Assembly (NCBI RefSeq): GCF_000526775.1
Contig: NZ_JAGS01000001.1
Coordinates: 3,224,001-3,288,000, forward strand
Reading direction: 5' to 3'
From: Ruminococcus albus AD2013
GTDB lineage: Bacteria > Bacillota > Clostridia > Oscillospirales > Ruminococcaceae
Length of the DNA: 64,000 nucleotides
Of the stretch, positions 31,193 to 38,755 are shown piece after piece; the stretch's first letter is position 1; each line of letters begins with the position of its first letter. The position numbers were made by a program, and so were the translations under genes. The notes under the pieces were generated by a model, which did no database searches, was not told the origin of the DNA, and was given only the letters and a program-made list of their open reading frames with translations.

Positions 31193-33769
31193 ATGAACAG
31201 AAAAGCAGTAATAGGCATACTCGCCCACGTTGACTCGGGAAAGACAACGCTTTCGGAGGCTATGCTTTATAAAAGCGGTGCGATACGCAAGCTGGGCCGT
31301 GTCGATCACAAGGACGCATTTCTTGATACTAACCCCATTGAGAGGGACAGGGGTATAACAATATTCTCCAAGCAAGCGGTTTTTGAGTACGGCGGTGTTG
31401 GATTCACTTTGCTCGATACTCCGGGGCACGTTGACTTTTCGGGGGAGACTGAGCGTACCCTGCGTGTGATCGATGCGGCTATCATCGTTATAAGCGGCAC
31501 TGACGGTGTACAGCCTCACACAAAGACCCTTGCCCGCCTTCTTGAACGTTACGATATCCCCACATTTATCTTTGTCAATAAAATGGACATGGACGGTGCG
31601 CGTAAGGATTTCGTTATGAATTCCGTCACTGCCGCCATGGGTGACAAGTGCGTATCCTTCGCACAGCCCGCGGATGATCTGACAGAAGCACTCTCTCTGT
31701 GCAGTGAAGAAATGATGGAAGAATATCTGGAAAAGGGCGAAATTTCGGACAGTAATATAATTTCTGCCATTGCGCAAAGACGTCTGATACCTGTGTGCTT
31801 CGGTTCTGCACTCAAATTGGAGGGCATCGAAACTCTGCTTGACTGCATATCAAAGTACATACCTCTCCCCGAGGAAAGGGCTGAGTTCGGCGCGAAGGTC
31901 TATAAGATCACCGATGACAACGGCGCGAAGCTGACCCACATGAAGATCACGGGCGGAAGTCTTGCGGTGCGTGATGTGCTGACCTACACTGACCGTGATG
32001 GCGAGGAGATCAGCGAAAAGGTTGGAAGGATAAGAGTGTACAGCGGCGAAAAAGCCCGCAATGCAGAGGTGGTAGTTCAGGGAGAGGTCTGCGCTGTGCC
32101 CGCCCTTACCGCGACTTTCGCGGGGCAGGGTCTGGAATTTGAGCCCACAGATCCCGAGCAGATACTCGAGCCTGTGCTGACATACCGCGTCATTGCACCT
32201 AAGGAAGTTGACGAGCATACTCTTCTCAGCAGACTGCGGATACTTGAAGATGAAGACCCAACCATGGCTGTCAACTATAATGAACAGCTTCACGAGGTCA
32301 CGGCGGCGCTGATGGGTGAGGTTCAGGCGGAAGTATTGAAACGCATTGTCAGCGAACGTTTCGGCATGGATATCGAGCTTGGCGAGGGGCGTATCGCTTA
32401 CCGCGAGACAATCGCCGAGCCTGTTGACGGTGCGGGTCATTTTGAGCCCCTGCGCCATTATGCGGAAGTTCATCTGCGACTTGAACCCCTGCCGCGGGGC
32501 AGCGGTCTGGAATTTGACAGCGATTGCAGTGAGGATATCCTCAGCCGAAACTGGCAGAGGCTAATCCTGACCCACCTGAAAGAAAAGACCCACCGCGGCG
32601 TGCTGACCTGTTCGCCCATAACCGATATGCGCATAACCCTGACGGCGGGTCGTGCCCACCTGAAACACACCGAGGGCGGCGATTTCCGTCAGGCGACCTA
32701 CCGTGCTGTAAGGCAGGGACTGCGCAAGGCGAAAAGTATCCTGCTGGAACCTTGGTACTCCTATCGTCTGGAGATACCTGCGGCAAACGTTGGCAGAGCC
32801 CTCACCGACCTCGACCGCATGGGGGCGCACACCGAACCTCCCGAGACCGATGGTGAAACTGCGGTACTGACAGGTACCGCCCCTGTATCCAAGCTCAGGT
32901 TCTACCACACCGAGGTGGCGGGCTATACAAAGGGTCTTGGCAGGCTTAGCTGTCGGGCGGCGGGATACGATGTCTGTCTTGATGCCGATGAAGTCATCGC
33001 CGAGATAGGCTACGATCCCGACAAGGACACCCACAATTACGCCGATTCTGTGTTCTGTTCCCACGGAGCGGGTCATGTTGTGCCCTGGGACGAAGCTGAT
33101 GAGCAGATGCACGTCAGCCCCGAAACAGGCAGGCGGCAGTATCAGCAGGCGGAGGAAGTCCGCACCCGCGCGGCAGATTTTGTTCGCCGTGCAGTTGAGG
33201 ACGAGGAACTCATGGCGATATTCGAGCGCACCTACGGTTCCATAAACCGCAAAAAGCGGGACGCTATGCGCACTCCGAAAGAAGCTGTGAAGACCAAGGC
33301 AAAGCCCAGACCTGTTCCCACAGGTCCCGAGTATCTTCTGGTGGACGGCTACAATATCATATTCGCATGGGATGAACTCAAAAAGCTGGCGGCAGAAAAT
33401 CTCGACCTTGCCAGGAGCACGCTTATCAACCGCCTGAGCAGTTTTCAGGGCTGTCGGGGGTGCGAGCTTATTATCGTATTTGATGCTTACCGCGTGAAAG
33501 AGCCCGAGCATATCGACAAGTCGGGGAGCGTCAGCGTGGTATACACCAAGGAGGCGGAGACCGCTGATACCTACATCGAGCGCACCGCGCACCAGCTGGC
33601 TAAGGAGCACCGTGTCACGGTGGCGACTTCCGATGGGCTTGAGCAAGTGATAATCATGGGCTCGGGTGCAAGGAGAATGTCTGCCAGTGACCTGAAACAC
33701 GATGTTGAAGCCTCTGAAAAGGCTGTCAGGGAATATATCGAAAAGCTCAACCGAAGGAAACTGAAATAG
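31193..33769 (+). CDS. TetM-like ribosomal GTPase fused to a YacP/Rae1-type NYN endoribonuclease
   Basis: An 858-residue two-part protein. Residues 1 to about 650 are an EF-G-like GTPase of the ribosomal protection (TetM/TetO) group: G1 AHVDSGKTT at 11-19, DTPGH at 75-79, NKMD at 129-132, domain IV with YAEVHLRLEPLPRGSGLEF, and a C-terminal FCSHGAGHVVPW stretch. After a basic linker (KTKAKPRPVP), residues 713-858 form a NYN domain very close to Bacillus YacP/Rae1: LLVDGYNIIFAWDELK, FDAYRVK, KEAETADTYIE and VATSDG, giving acidic residues near D718, D764, D792 and D814. Rae1 is known to enter the ribosomal A site and cut mRNA; TetM-type proteins bind the same place. I infer a one-piece ribosome-rescue or mRNA-cleavage factor. 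It is not evidence of tetracycline resistance by itself. The start has only a weak Shine-Dalgarno. Confidence 0.92.
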   Translation: MNRKAVIGILAHVDSGKTTLSEAMLYKSGAIRKLGRVDHKDAFLDTNPIERDRGITIFSKQAVFEYGGVGFTLLDTPGHVDFSGETERTLRVIDAAIIVISGTDGVQPHTKTLARLLERYDIPTFIFVNKMDMDGARKDFVMNSVTAAMGDKCVSFAQPADDLTEALSLCSEEMMEEYLEKGEISDSNIISAIAQRRLIPVCFGSALKLEGIETLLDCISKYIPLPEERAEFGAKVYKITDDNGAKLTHMKITGGSLAVRDVLTYTDRDGEEISEKVGRIRVYSGEKARNAEVVVQGEVCAVPALTATFAGQGLEFEPTDPEQILEPVLTYRVIAPKEVDEHTLLSRLRILEDEDPTMAVNYNEQLHEVTAALMGEVQAEVLKRIVSERFGMDIELGEGRIAYRETIAEPVDGAGHFEPLRHYAEVHLRLEPLPRGSGLEFDSDCSEDILSRNWQRLILTHLKEKTHRGVLTCSPITDMRITLTAGRAHLKHTEGGDFRQATYRAVRQGLRKAKSILLEPWYSYRLEIPAANVGRALTDLDRMGAHTEPPETDGETAVLTGTAPVSKLRFYHTEVAGYTKGLGRLSCRAAGYDVCLDADEVIAEIGYDPDKDTHNYADSVFCSHGAGHVVPWDEADEQMHVSPETGRRQYQQAEEVRTRAADFVRRAVEDEELMAIFERTYGSINRKKRDAMRTPKEAVKTKAKPRPVPTGPEYLLVDGYNIIFAWDELKKLAAENLDLARSTLINRLSSFQGCRGCELIIVFDAYRVKEPEHIDKSGSVSVVYTKEAETADTYIERTAHQLAKEHRVTVATSDGLEQVIIMGSGARRMSASDLKHDVEASEKAVREYIEKLNRRKLK

Positions 33770-33834
33770 TTTTATGACTATCCCTTTGTCACACCACCAC
33801 AAAGTGCTATATAACAATGAATCATCGTGTTGAT

Positions 33835-33873
33835 GTTATCCCTCCCACCGCCGCAGGCGGGGGGAGGGATAAC
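33835..33873 (+). terminator. Terminator-like hairpin after the fusion gene
   Basis: 12-bp perfect stem GTTATCCCTCCC/GGGAGGGATAAC with a GC-rich loop containing CCGCCGCAGGCGG. The following CGTAATAAATAGTTTT is a poor U tract, so its strength is uncertain. Confidence 0.65.
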
Positions 33874-33967
33874 CGTAATAAATAGTTTTGTTAGAAGATT
33901 CACTTGTTAACAAAACGTTTACAATCATCTAGTCACTTTGGGTGATGTGCGTCGGGTCAAAATGGTA

Positions 33968-34114
33968 TATAATACATACATAAGATACAGAGAACACAAA
34001 ACACTCGGTATCGAACTTAATTTTGACATTACCACTTTTAACCCGACTTTATAAAAAACAACAAGATCAAGCTCAAAGGTTTTGGCCAAGGACCTCTGAG
34101 CTTGATTTTGTTTT
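33968..34114 (+). ncRNA. Candidate orphan small RNA
   Basis: In the 424-base gap between the fusion gene and the convergent phosphatase gene there is a lone TATAAT (33968-33973). About 90 bases downstream comes a strong intrinsic terminator: ATCAAGCTC/GAGCTTGAT plus an inner AGGT/ACCT at 34066-34106, then TTTTGTTTT. No open frame lies between. The -35 is poor. An inverted repeat (about GTCGGGTCAAAATGGTA against TACCACTTTTAACCCGAC) overlaps the -10 and the middle of the predicted RNA. Together they would give an RNA of about 130 nucleotides with no recognised family. Confidence 0.4.
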
Positions 34115-34160
34115 ATGCGGATCTTTTGACATAAAGCAACAGACTGTCAAAGAAACCAAA

Positions 34161-34186
34161 AGCAGCCATCTCATAGGGTGGCTGCT
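34161..34186 (-). terminator. Terminator of the phosphatase operon
   Basis: Stem AGCAGCCA/TGGCTGCT just past the stop; on the minus strand it is followed by TTTGGTTTCTTTG. Confidence 0.75.
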
Positions 34187-34193
34187 TATAGTA

Positions 34194-34883
34194 TTATTTC
34201 GCACTCAGCTGTGTTCTTTCATGCTCTTTCAGATGATGGGTGTCATTGAAGGTGCATATCCTGAAATTTGCCTTGCTTCCGTATCTGTCATCGGTGCAGA
34301 GCTCCGTTAATGCAGTGAAGTCTGCATTGAAACCCTGCCATATTATCATCGGCGAGATATTCAGCAGATGTGCCGTCACTGCGCACATAGCCCCGAAATG
34401 GCAGAACATCGCTATGGTGTCATCGCACTTCTGCTTTACTTCGTAATGTCTGCCCTTTCGTATAAGACCGTACTTGGCAAGAACTTCGTCCACCCCTGTG
34501 TTTACAGCCAGTATACGCTCGCCCATTCCTGCCGCTTTCATGGCGGGGTGCTCATACCAGCCGTCCTTTTCATAAAGCTCGGGTATCTCCGTCCAGTAGT
34601 CGGGTGGTACATCCCAGACCATTTCCTTTTTGCCGCTCTCGGGATTATCCCACATAAGGTCGAACTCATGGAGCCAGTCGCAGACTTCCGCTCTGCTTTC
34701 GGGAAATTTTTTCAGCGTTATATCGCAGGTCTCCCGCGCCCTGCCCATAGGCGATACATAAAAAGCCTTTATATCTTCGCCTGCCAGCCTTTCCGCCAGA
34801 AGTTTTGCTTGTGCGATCCCCGCTTCTGTAAGGCAATCCTTAACATAATCAGGCTCACCGTGCCTGAGAATAAGTATCCTCAT
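34194..34883 (-). CDS. Histidine phosphatase family protein (phosphoglycerate-mutase-like)
   Basis: A 229-residue member of branch 1 of the histidine phosphatase superfamily. The catalytic RHGE is at residues 7-10, the second conserved block is YVSPMGRARETC, and the late histidine lies in FCHFGA. The substrate is not predictable; such proteins range from phosphoglycerate mutases to sugar or nucleotide phosphatases. ATG 34883 is chosen because GGAGG is 5 bases upstream; an ATG 12 bases earlier overlaps that site. The gene overlaps the end of the CPBP protease gene by 29 bases and is last in its operon. Confidence 0.88.
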   Translation of the reverse strand: MRILILRHGEPDYVKDCLTEAGIAQAKLLAERLAGEDIKAFYVSPMGRARETCDITLKKFPESRAEVCDWLHEFDLMWDNPESGKKEMVWDVPPDYWTEIPELYEKDGWYEHPAMKAAGMGERILAVNTGVDEVLAKYGLIRKGRHYEVKQKCDDTIAMFCHFGAMCAVTAHLLNISPMIIWQGFNADFTALTELCTDDRYGSKANFRICTFNDTHHLKEHERTQLSAK

Positions 34884-35655
34884 GTTTTCCTCCATATGGT
34901 GTGTTTTCCGTTTTTTCTTTTCTGATGAGAATTATAAGCGATACAACAAACATCACCGCATACGCCGCAGTTCTCCATGATAGCATTACAGAAAAGATCT
35001 CCGTTTCTCTCCATTCAATATAGTTCCCGAAATTGATGATGACATCATAAACAAAATGGAGTATCATCGGCAGTATTATATTACCTGTCTGCAAATATAC
35101 CACCGCAAATGCAAAGCCGATCATACCCGTTTCTATGAATCTCGTAATATCCCAGCCTGTCAGTATATGTACTGCACCGAATATGACAGACGAAAACAGC
35201 GCAAACCCAAGTTTTATGGCAGTACCGCCTTTTGTATAACGGTATCCCTCACACATCAGTGCACGGAAAAGTATCTCTTCATAAAATCCCGTAGTCAGCT
35301 GCTGCAATATCACCCGCGATATCAGCAGACCCGCAGTGAGTCCTGTTACAGCTTTTGCGCCTATGCAGAACGATGCCGCAGTATATACAAAAAATATCAG
35401 AAATCCCGCCGATGCTGCAAATGCCGATTTGGGATCATTGAATCTGAATACATCCTTTGCGTCTTTGTCATAAAGTTTTTTAAGCAGATACAGCACCACC
35501 AGCCCGAACACCAGTCTCAAAGCACTGCTGAAAATATACCACGGTGTCCCTTTGAGAAAATTCAGTACTACGATCAGCGATATCGAACAAAATACCGCCG
35601 CTGTCAATGATCCTGCCGCTATACCGCAGATACGTTTATCCTTCAGCACTCCCAT
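34855..35655 (-). CDS. CPBP family intramembrane glutamic endopeptidase
   Basis: A 266-residue polytopic protein with about eight hydrophobic segments. The CPBP (Abi/CAAX protease) motifs are all present: motif 1 EEILFR with E126, E127 and R131, motif 2 FGAVHI with H163, and motif 3 HFVYD with H200. These residues form the active site inside the membrane. In bacteria such proteins process peptides or serve in bacteriocin self-immunity and regulation; no bacteriocin gene is visible here. It overlaps the phosphatase gene downstream and the GNAT gene upstream (13 bases). Confidence 0.9.
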   Translation of the reverse strand: MGVLKDKRICGIAAGSLTAAVFCSISLIVVLNFLKGTPWYIFSSALRLVFGLVVLYLLKKLYDKDAKDVFRFNDPKSAFAASAGFLIFFVYTAASFCIGAKAVTGLTAGLLISRVILQQLTTGFYEEILFRALMCEGYRYTKGGTAIKLGFALFSSVIFGAVHILTGWDITRFIETGMIGFAFAVVYLQTGNIILPMILHFVYDVIINFGNYIEWRETEIFSVMLSWRTAAYAVMFVVSLIILIRKEKTENTPYGGKHEDTYSQAR

Positions 35656-36116
35656 ACCATTATATACTCCTCTTCATTTTCGCCGACTATCTCAAAGCCG
35701 ACTTTTCTGTACATCTTCACTGCGTAATTCGCTTTCTGCACCGCCAGCGATGCCCTCGAAAATCCTGCATTTTTCAGGACTTCCAGCATCTTCATCATAA
35801 GTTCGGTGCCTATGCCCTGCCCGCGGTATTCCTTGTACAGCGATATCGCAAATGAGGGCGTGTCATCATCGATATGACCGTAATCATCCATTATCCTCGT
35901 CCATACTGCCCCGACTATCCTGCCGTCACATTCGGCGCACAGCGCAAAGTCGCCCATGCGTGTGCCGAAATTTTCAACATATACCTGCAATTCGGGGCGC
36001 TTGATTATATCCTTAGACGGCGGTTCTACCCCCTCGGGGATAAATATCGCCTCATACAGAAAATCTTCAAGCGCAGTATATTCGCTTTTTTCAAGAGTTC
36101 TGATCTTGTATGCCAT
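35643..36116 (-). CDS. GNAT family N-acetyltransferase
   Basis: A 157-residue acetyltransferase. Motif A, which binds acetyl-CoA, is YRGQGIGTELM (near 92-102), and the motif B region is NYAVKMYRKVGFEIVG. The substrate is unknown. ATG 36116 has GGAGG 5 bases upstream, so the longer frame is rejected. It lies between dtd (19 bases away) and the CPBP protease gene (overlap), so all four genes of this minus-strand set are probably co-transcribed. Confidence 0.88.
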   Translation of the reverse strand: MAYKIRTLEKSEYTALEDFLYEAIFIPEGVEPPSKDIIKRPELQVYVENFGTRMGDFALCAECDGRIVGAVWTRIMDDYGHIDDDTPSFAISLYKEYRGQGIGTELMMKMLEVLKNAGFSRASLAVQKANYAVKMYRKVGFEIVGENEEEYIMVWEC

Positions 36117-36135
36117 CGTACCTCCGCATAGTTTT

Positions 36136-36597
36136 TTATCTGAGTATCTCTCCGTCCACACATTCTATCATCACCGTGAAAGGCCCGTCATTTTCAAGGC
36201 TGACTTTCATATCCGCCCCGAATATGCCTTTTTCCACCTTACCGTTTATTCGGTCATCACAGCATTTGCAGAAATACTCGTAAAGTTCATTCGACCTTTC
36301 GGGTGCGCCCGCATTTACGAAAGAGGGACGGTTTCCCTTGTGGCAGTCCGCATACAGCGTGAACTGACTGACGCAGAGTATATCCCCGCCTACATCGTTC
36401 AGCGCAAGATTTGTCTTGTCGTTCTCGTCTGCGAATATCCTCAGCTTGCATATCTTCTCAGCCAGCTTTTCACAATCCTTTTCATCGTCACCGTGACCTG
36501 CGCCCATCAGTATAAGGAAACCTTTTCCTATCTCGCCGACAACCTTGCCGTCAACTGCAACACGCGCATAATTTACGCGCTGAATAATTACCTTCAT
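36136..36597 (-). CDS. dtd: D-aminoacyl-tRNA deacylase
   Basis: Removes D-amino acids wrongly attached to tRNA, and also glycine from tRNA-Ala, protecting translation quality. The 153-residue protein has the canonical SQFTLYAD motif (near 77-84) and the NxGPxT motif as NDGPFT near 135-140; these two form the chirality-checking pocket of the dimer. The N-terminal MKVIIQRV start is standard. It is the first gene of the four-gene minus-strand operon. Confidence 0.95.
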   Translation of the reverse strand: MKVIIQRVNYARVAVDGKVVGEIGKGFLILMGAGHGDDEKDCEKLAEKICKLRIFADENDKTNLALNDVGGDILCVSQFTLYADCHKGNRPSFVNAGAPERSNELYEYFCKCCDDRINGKVEKGIFGADMKVSLENDGPFTVMIECVDGEILR

Positions 36598-36778
36598 ACA
36601 TTCACCTCAATGATATATTGACCGTGTGCTATCCGCACAGCGGTCGATTTTCTTAATGTCAACACACCTTAGTTTAGCACACTTTAAAAAAAATTGCAAT
36701 ACTCGCACAAAGCACAAAACGCCCACGGCTAAATGCACCTCTCTGGCACTTTCAGCGCTCCAGGGCTTCCGTCAGGGC

Positions 36779-36807
36779 TTTACTTTTGTATCAGAATGTG
36801 CTATACT
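36779..36807 (+). promoter_or_regulatory. Promoter of the radical SAM-thrB operon
   Basis: TTTACT (36779-36784), 17-base spacer, TATACT (36802-36807) with TGC before it; 30 bases ahead of the start codon. Confidence 0.65.
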
Positions 36808-36837
36808 TAAATCATGAAATATATCGGAGGGATAAAA

Positions 36838-37455
36838 ATGAAAAAGACAGCTATGACCATATCCTATGAGCTGTGGGGTAAGCTTTATCTGAATATCACA
36901 AACAAATGTCCTTGTGCTTGTACGTTCTGCCTGAGACAGAACGATGACGGCGCTTACGGTTCCGACCCGCTGTGGCTGGAACATCAGCCTGACTATGATG
37001 AGGTCATTGAAAACCTTAAAACACGCGACCTTTCATCTTACAAGGAGATAATATTCTGCGGTTACGGCGAGCCTACAAGCGAGCTGGATATACTGCTGAA
37101 AACGGCTGAATATATACGCTCGGTATGCGATACTCCCATAAGGCTCAACACAAACGGTCTGGCAAACCTTATACACGGAAGAAAGACCGAGCAGGATTTC
37201 AAGGGACTTATAGATACTGTTTCCATCAGCCTTAACGCTTCGGACAGCAAGGCTTATATGGCGATAACCCGTCCTAAGTGGACAGACAAGGACTGCTTTG
37301 CGGAGATGCTTTCATTCGCTGAGACCATGAAAAAGTATGTGCCAAATGTTATACTCACGGTAGTGGACGTTATCGGCGAAGAGGAGATAGCGAAGTCGCA
37401 GGCTGTTGCTGACAGCATAGGCGTAACGCTGAGAGTACGCCCCCTTGAAACATAA
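36838..37455 (+). CDS. TatD-associated-type radical SAM protein
   Basis: A 205-residue radical SAM protein. The Fe-S motif CX3CX2C is C24, C28, C31 (CPCACTFC), with the aromatic-Cys ending typical of the superfamily, and GYGEPT forms the SAM-binding GGE-like motif. Its short length and N-terminal LYLNITNKCPCACTFCLR fit the group often linked to TatD nucleases, whose reaction is unknown. No tatD lies next to it here; thrB follows after 30 bases instead. GGAGG lies 7 bases before ATG 36838, which is preferred to an upstream in-frame ATG. Confidence 0.85.
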   Translation: MKKTAMTISYELWGKLYLNITNKCPCACTFCLRQNDDGAYGSDPLWLEHQPDYDEVIENLKTRDLSSYKEIIFCGYGEPTSELDILLKTAEYIRSVCDTPIRLNTNGLANLIHGRKTEQDFKGLIDTVSISLNASDSKAYMAITRPKWTDKDCFAEMLSFAETMKKYVPNVILTVVDVIGEEEIAKSQAVADSIGVTLRVRPLET

Positions 37456-37485
37456 TGTGACCCTTTTTGGAAATGAGGAAGTAAA

Positions 37486-38394
37486 ATGATAAACATTAAA
37501 ATACCCGCAACCTCGGCTAACCTTGGTGCGGGTTTTGATGCGCTGGGACTTGCGCTTAATTACTACAACTATGTGGAGATGGAGGAGAGCGATGTTATAG
37601 ATATAGCTTCATCTGACGATATCCCTGTTCCCTGTGATGAGAGAAATCTGATATATCTTTCAGCTAAGGATCTATATGCCGTATGCGGCAGGAAGCTGGA
37701 GGGTCTGAAACTTCGTCAGACCAACAATATCCCCATGGCAAGGGGACTAGGCTCGTCTTCAGCCTGCATAATCGCGGGTCTTGTGGGTGCTAACAGGATG
37801 CTTGGCGACCCGCTGACAAAGGACGACCTTGTTGACCTTGCGGCACAGATAGAGGGTCACCCTGATAATACTGCCCCTGCACTGCTGGGCGGTATCGTTA
37901 CGGCTGTATTCGATGGCAGAAAGGTACACTGGGTAAAGCAGGAGGTATACACAAAGCTGAAATTTGTGGCTATGATACCTGATTTTGAGTTGAAGACCGA
38001 GGAAGCCCGTGCTTGTCTGCCAAAGGAAGTATCCCACAAGGATGCTGTGTACAATCTTTCGAGAGCGGCACTGTTTTCGGCTTCACTGCTGACGGGCAAG
38101 TTTGAAAATCTGCGCACGGCGGTACATGACAAGCTTCATCAGCCTTACAGAATGGAACTTATACCCGGGTGCAGAGAGGTATTTGATATCGCTTATACAC
38201 ACGGCGCATACGCAAGCTACATAAGCGGTGCGGGTCCTACCGTGATGTCGATAGTTGATGTTGAAAATACGTATTTTGCAGGCAAGATGAAATTCTCGCT
38301 GGACAATGCGGGACTTGGCGGCTGGCAGGTAAAGGAACTTGCCATCGACAATGACGGTACTGTTCTGGTAGATTCTCATATTAAACGACATTAA
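37486..38394 (+). CDS. thrB: Homoserine kinase
   Basis: A GHMP kinase that phosphorylates homoserine on the way to threonine. At 302 residues it is full length. The ATP loop is GLGSSSA at 87-93 (preceded by NIPMAR), the N-terminal PATSANLGAGFDALG is typical of ThrB, and SGAGPT closes the C-terminal motif 3. AATGAGGAAG precedes the ATG. Its last codons form the left arm of a long palindrome (38380-38474), so its 3' end is folded into a stable hairpin. thrA and thrC are not in the window. Confidence 0.95.
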   Translation: MINIKIPATSANLGAGFDALGLALNYYNYVEMEESDVIDIASSDDIPVPCDERNLIYLSAKDLYAVCGRKLEGLKLRQTNNIPMARGLGSSSACIIAGLVGANRMLGDPLTKDDLVDLAAQIEGHPDNTAPALLGGIVTAVFDGRKVHWVKQEVYTKLKFVAMIPDFELKTEEARACLPKEVSHKDAVYNLSRAALFSASLLTGKFENLRTAVHDKLHQPYRMELIPGCREVFDIAYTHGAYASYISGAGPTVMSIVDVENTYFAGKMKFSLDNAGLGGWQVKELAIDNDGTVLVDSHIKRH

Positions 38395-38474
38395 TTTCAA
38401 GACATTCAGCGCTCACGTCGGCAAAAAGCTCAGCTTCCGCGAGCGCTGAATGTAGAAATTAAATGTCGTTTAAT
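38380..38474. repeat. Palindrome with 35-base arms spanning the thrB stop
   Basis: Arms 38380-38414 and 38441-38474 are near-perfect complements (small indels only), each running ATTAAACGACATT...CATTCAGCGCTC or its complement, around a 26-base loop. The thrB TAA lies inside the left arm. The right half is followed closely by another terminator-like hairpin. Confidence 0.85.
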
Positions 38475-38487
38475 ATAATACGAAAAT

Positions 38488-38524
38488 ATACGGCCGTATC
38501 CGTTGGGGTACGACCGTATTTTTT
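38488..38524 (+). terminator. Intrinsic terminator after thrB
   Basis: Stem ATACGGCCGTA/TACGACCGTAT (one mismatch) followed by TTTTTT. Confidence 0.85.
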
Positions 38525-38580
38525 ATTAAGCTTTGGAAAGATATTCCCGAGCGCTTAGTGCAATGTAAAACCGCTGTTTT

Positions 38581-38650
38581 TACGTTCGTATGTTTTCGTA
38601 AATGTTCGTATGCTTTGGTATCCGTTGGTATACTTTCGTATCGCTTCGTA
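38581..38650. repeat. Seven 10-bp degenerate tandem repeats (TNNNTTCGTA)
   Basis: Seven consecutive decamers fit NNNNTTsGTA with the period kept exactly: TACGTTCGTA, TGTTTTCGTA, AATGTTCGTA, TGCTTTGGTA, TCCGTTGGTA, TACTTTCGTA, TCGCTTCGTA. The TT and GTA positions never vary, while the first four bases drift. There is no coding frame across it. It lies between two terminators in the thrB-pta gap. Confidence 0.85.
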
Positions 38651-38686
38651 AAAGCACGATGACCTCATGATACGTGGTCATACAAA

Positions 38687-38724
38687 ACAGCCATAAAGAA
38701 GTCTGCCGACCTCTTTATGGCTGT
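38687..38724 (-). terminator. Intrinsic terminator of pta
   Basis: 13-bp stem ACAGCCATAAAGA/TCTTTATGGCTGT, followed on the minus strand by TTTTGTATG; 32 bases after the pta stop. Confidence 0.85.
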
Positions 38725-38755
38725 TGTCATACGTTATTATAAAACTATCTTACTA

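Noticed and set aside
31193..33769. Simple tetracycline-resistance gene (tetM/tetW)
   Set aside because: The GTPase part resembles TetM, but the protein carries a C-terminal Rae1-like nuclease domain, lies in a core translation locus with native base composition, and shows no mobile-element context. Resistance cannot be claimed.
34855..35655. CPBP protease as part of a bacteriocin immunity cluster
   Set aside because: No bacteriocin precursor, leader peptidase or dedicated exporter is close by; the neighbours are dtd, GNAT and phosphatase genes.
38581..38650. CRISPR array
   Set aside because: The 10-bp units are directly adjacent without spacers, and no cas genes are in the window.
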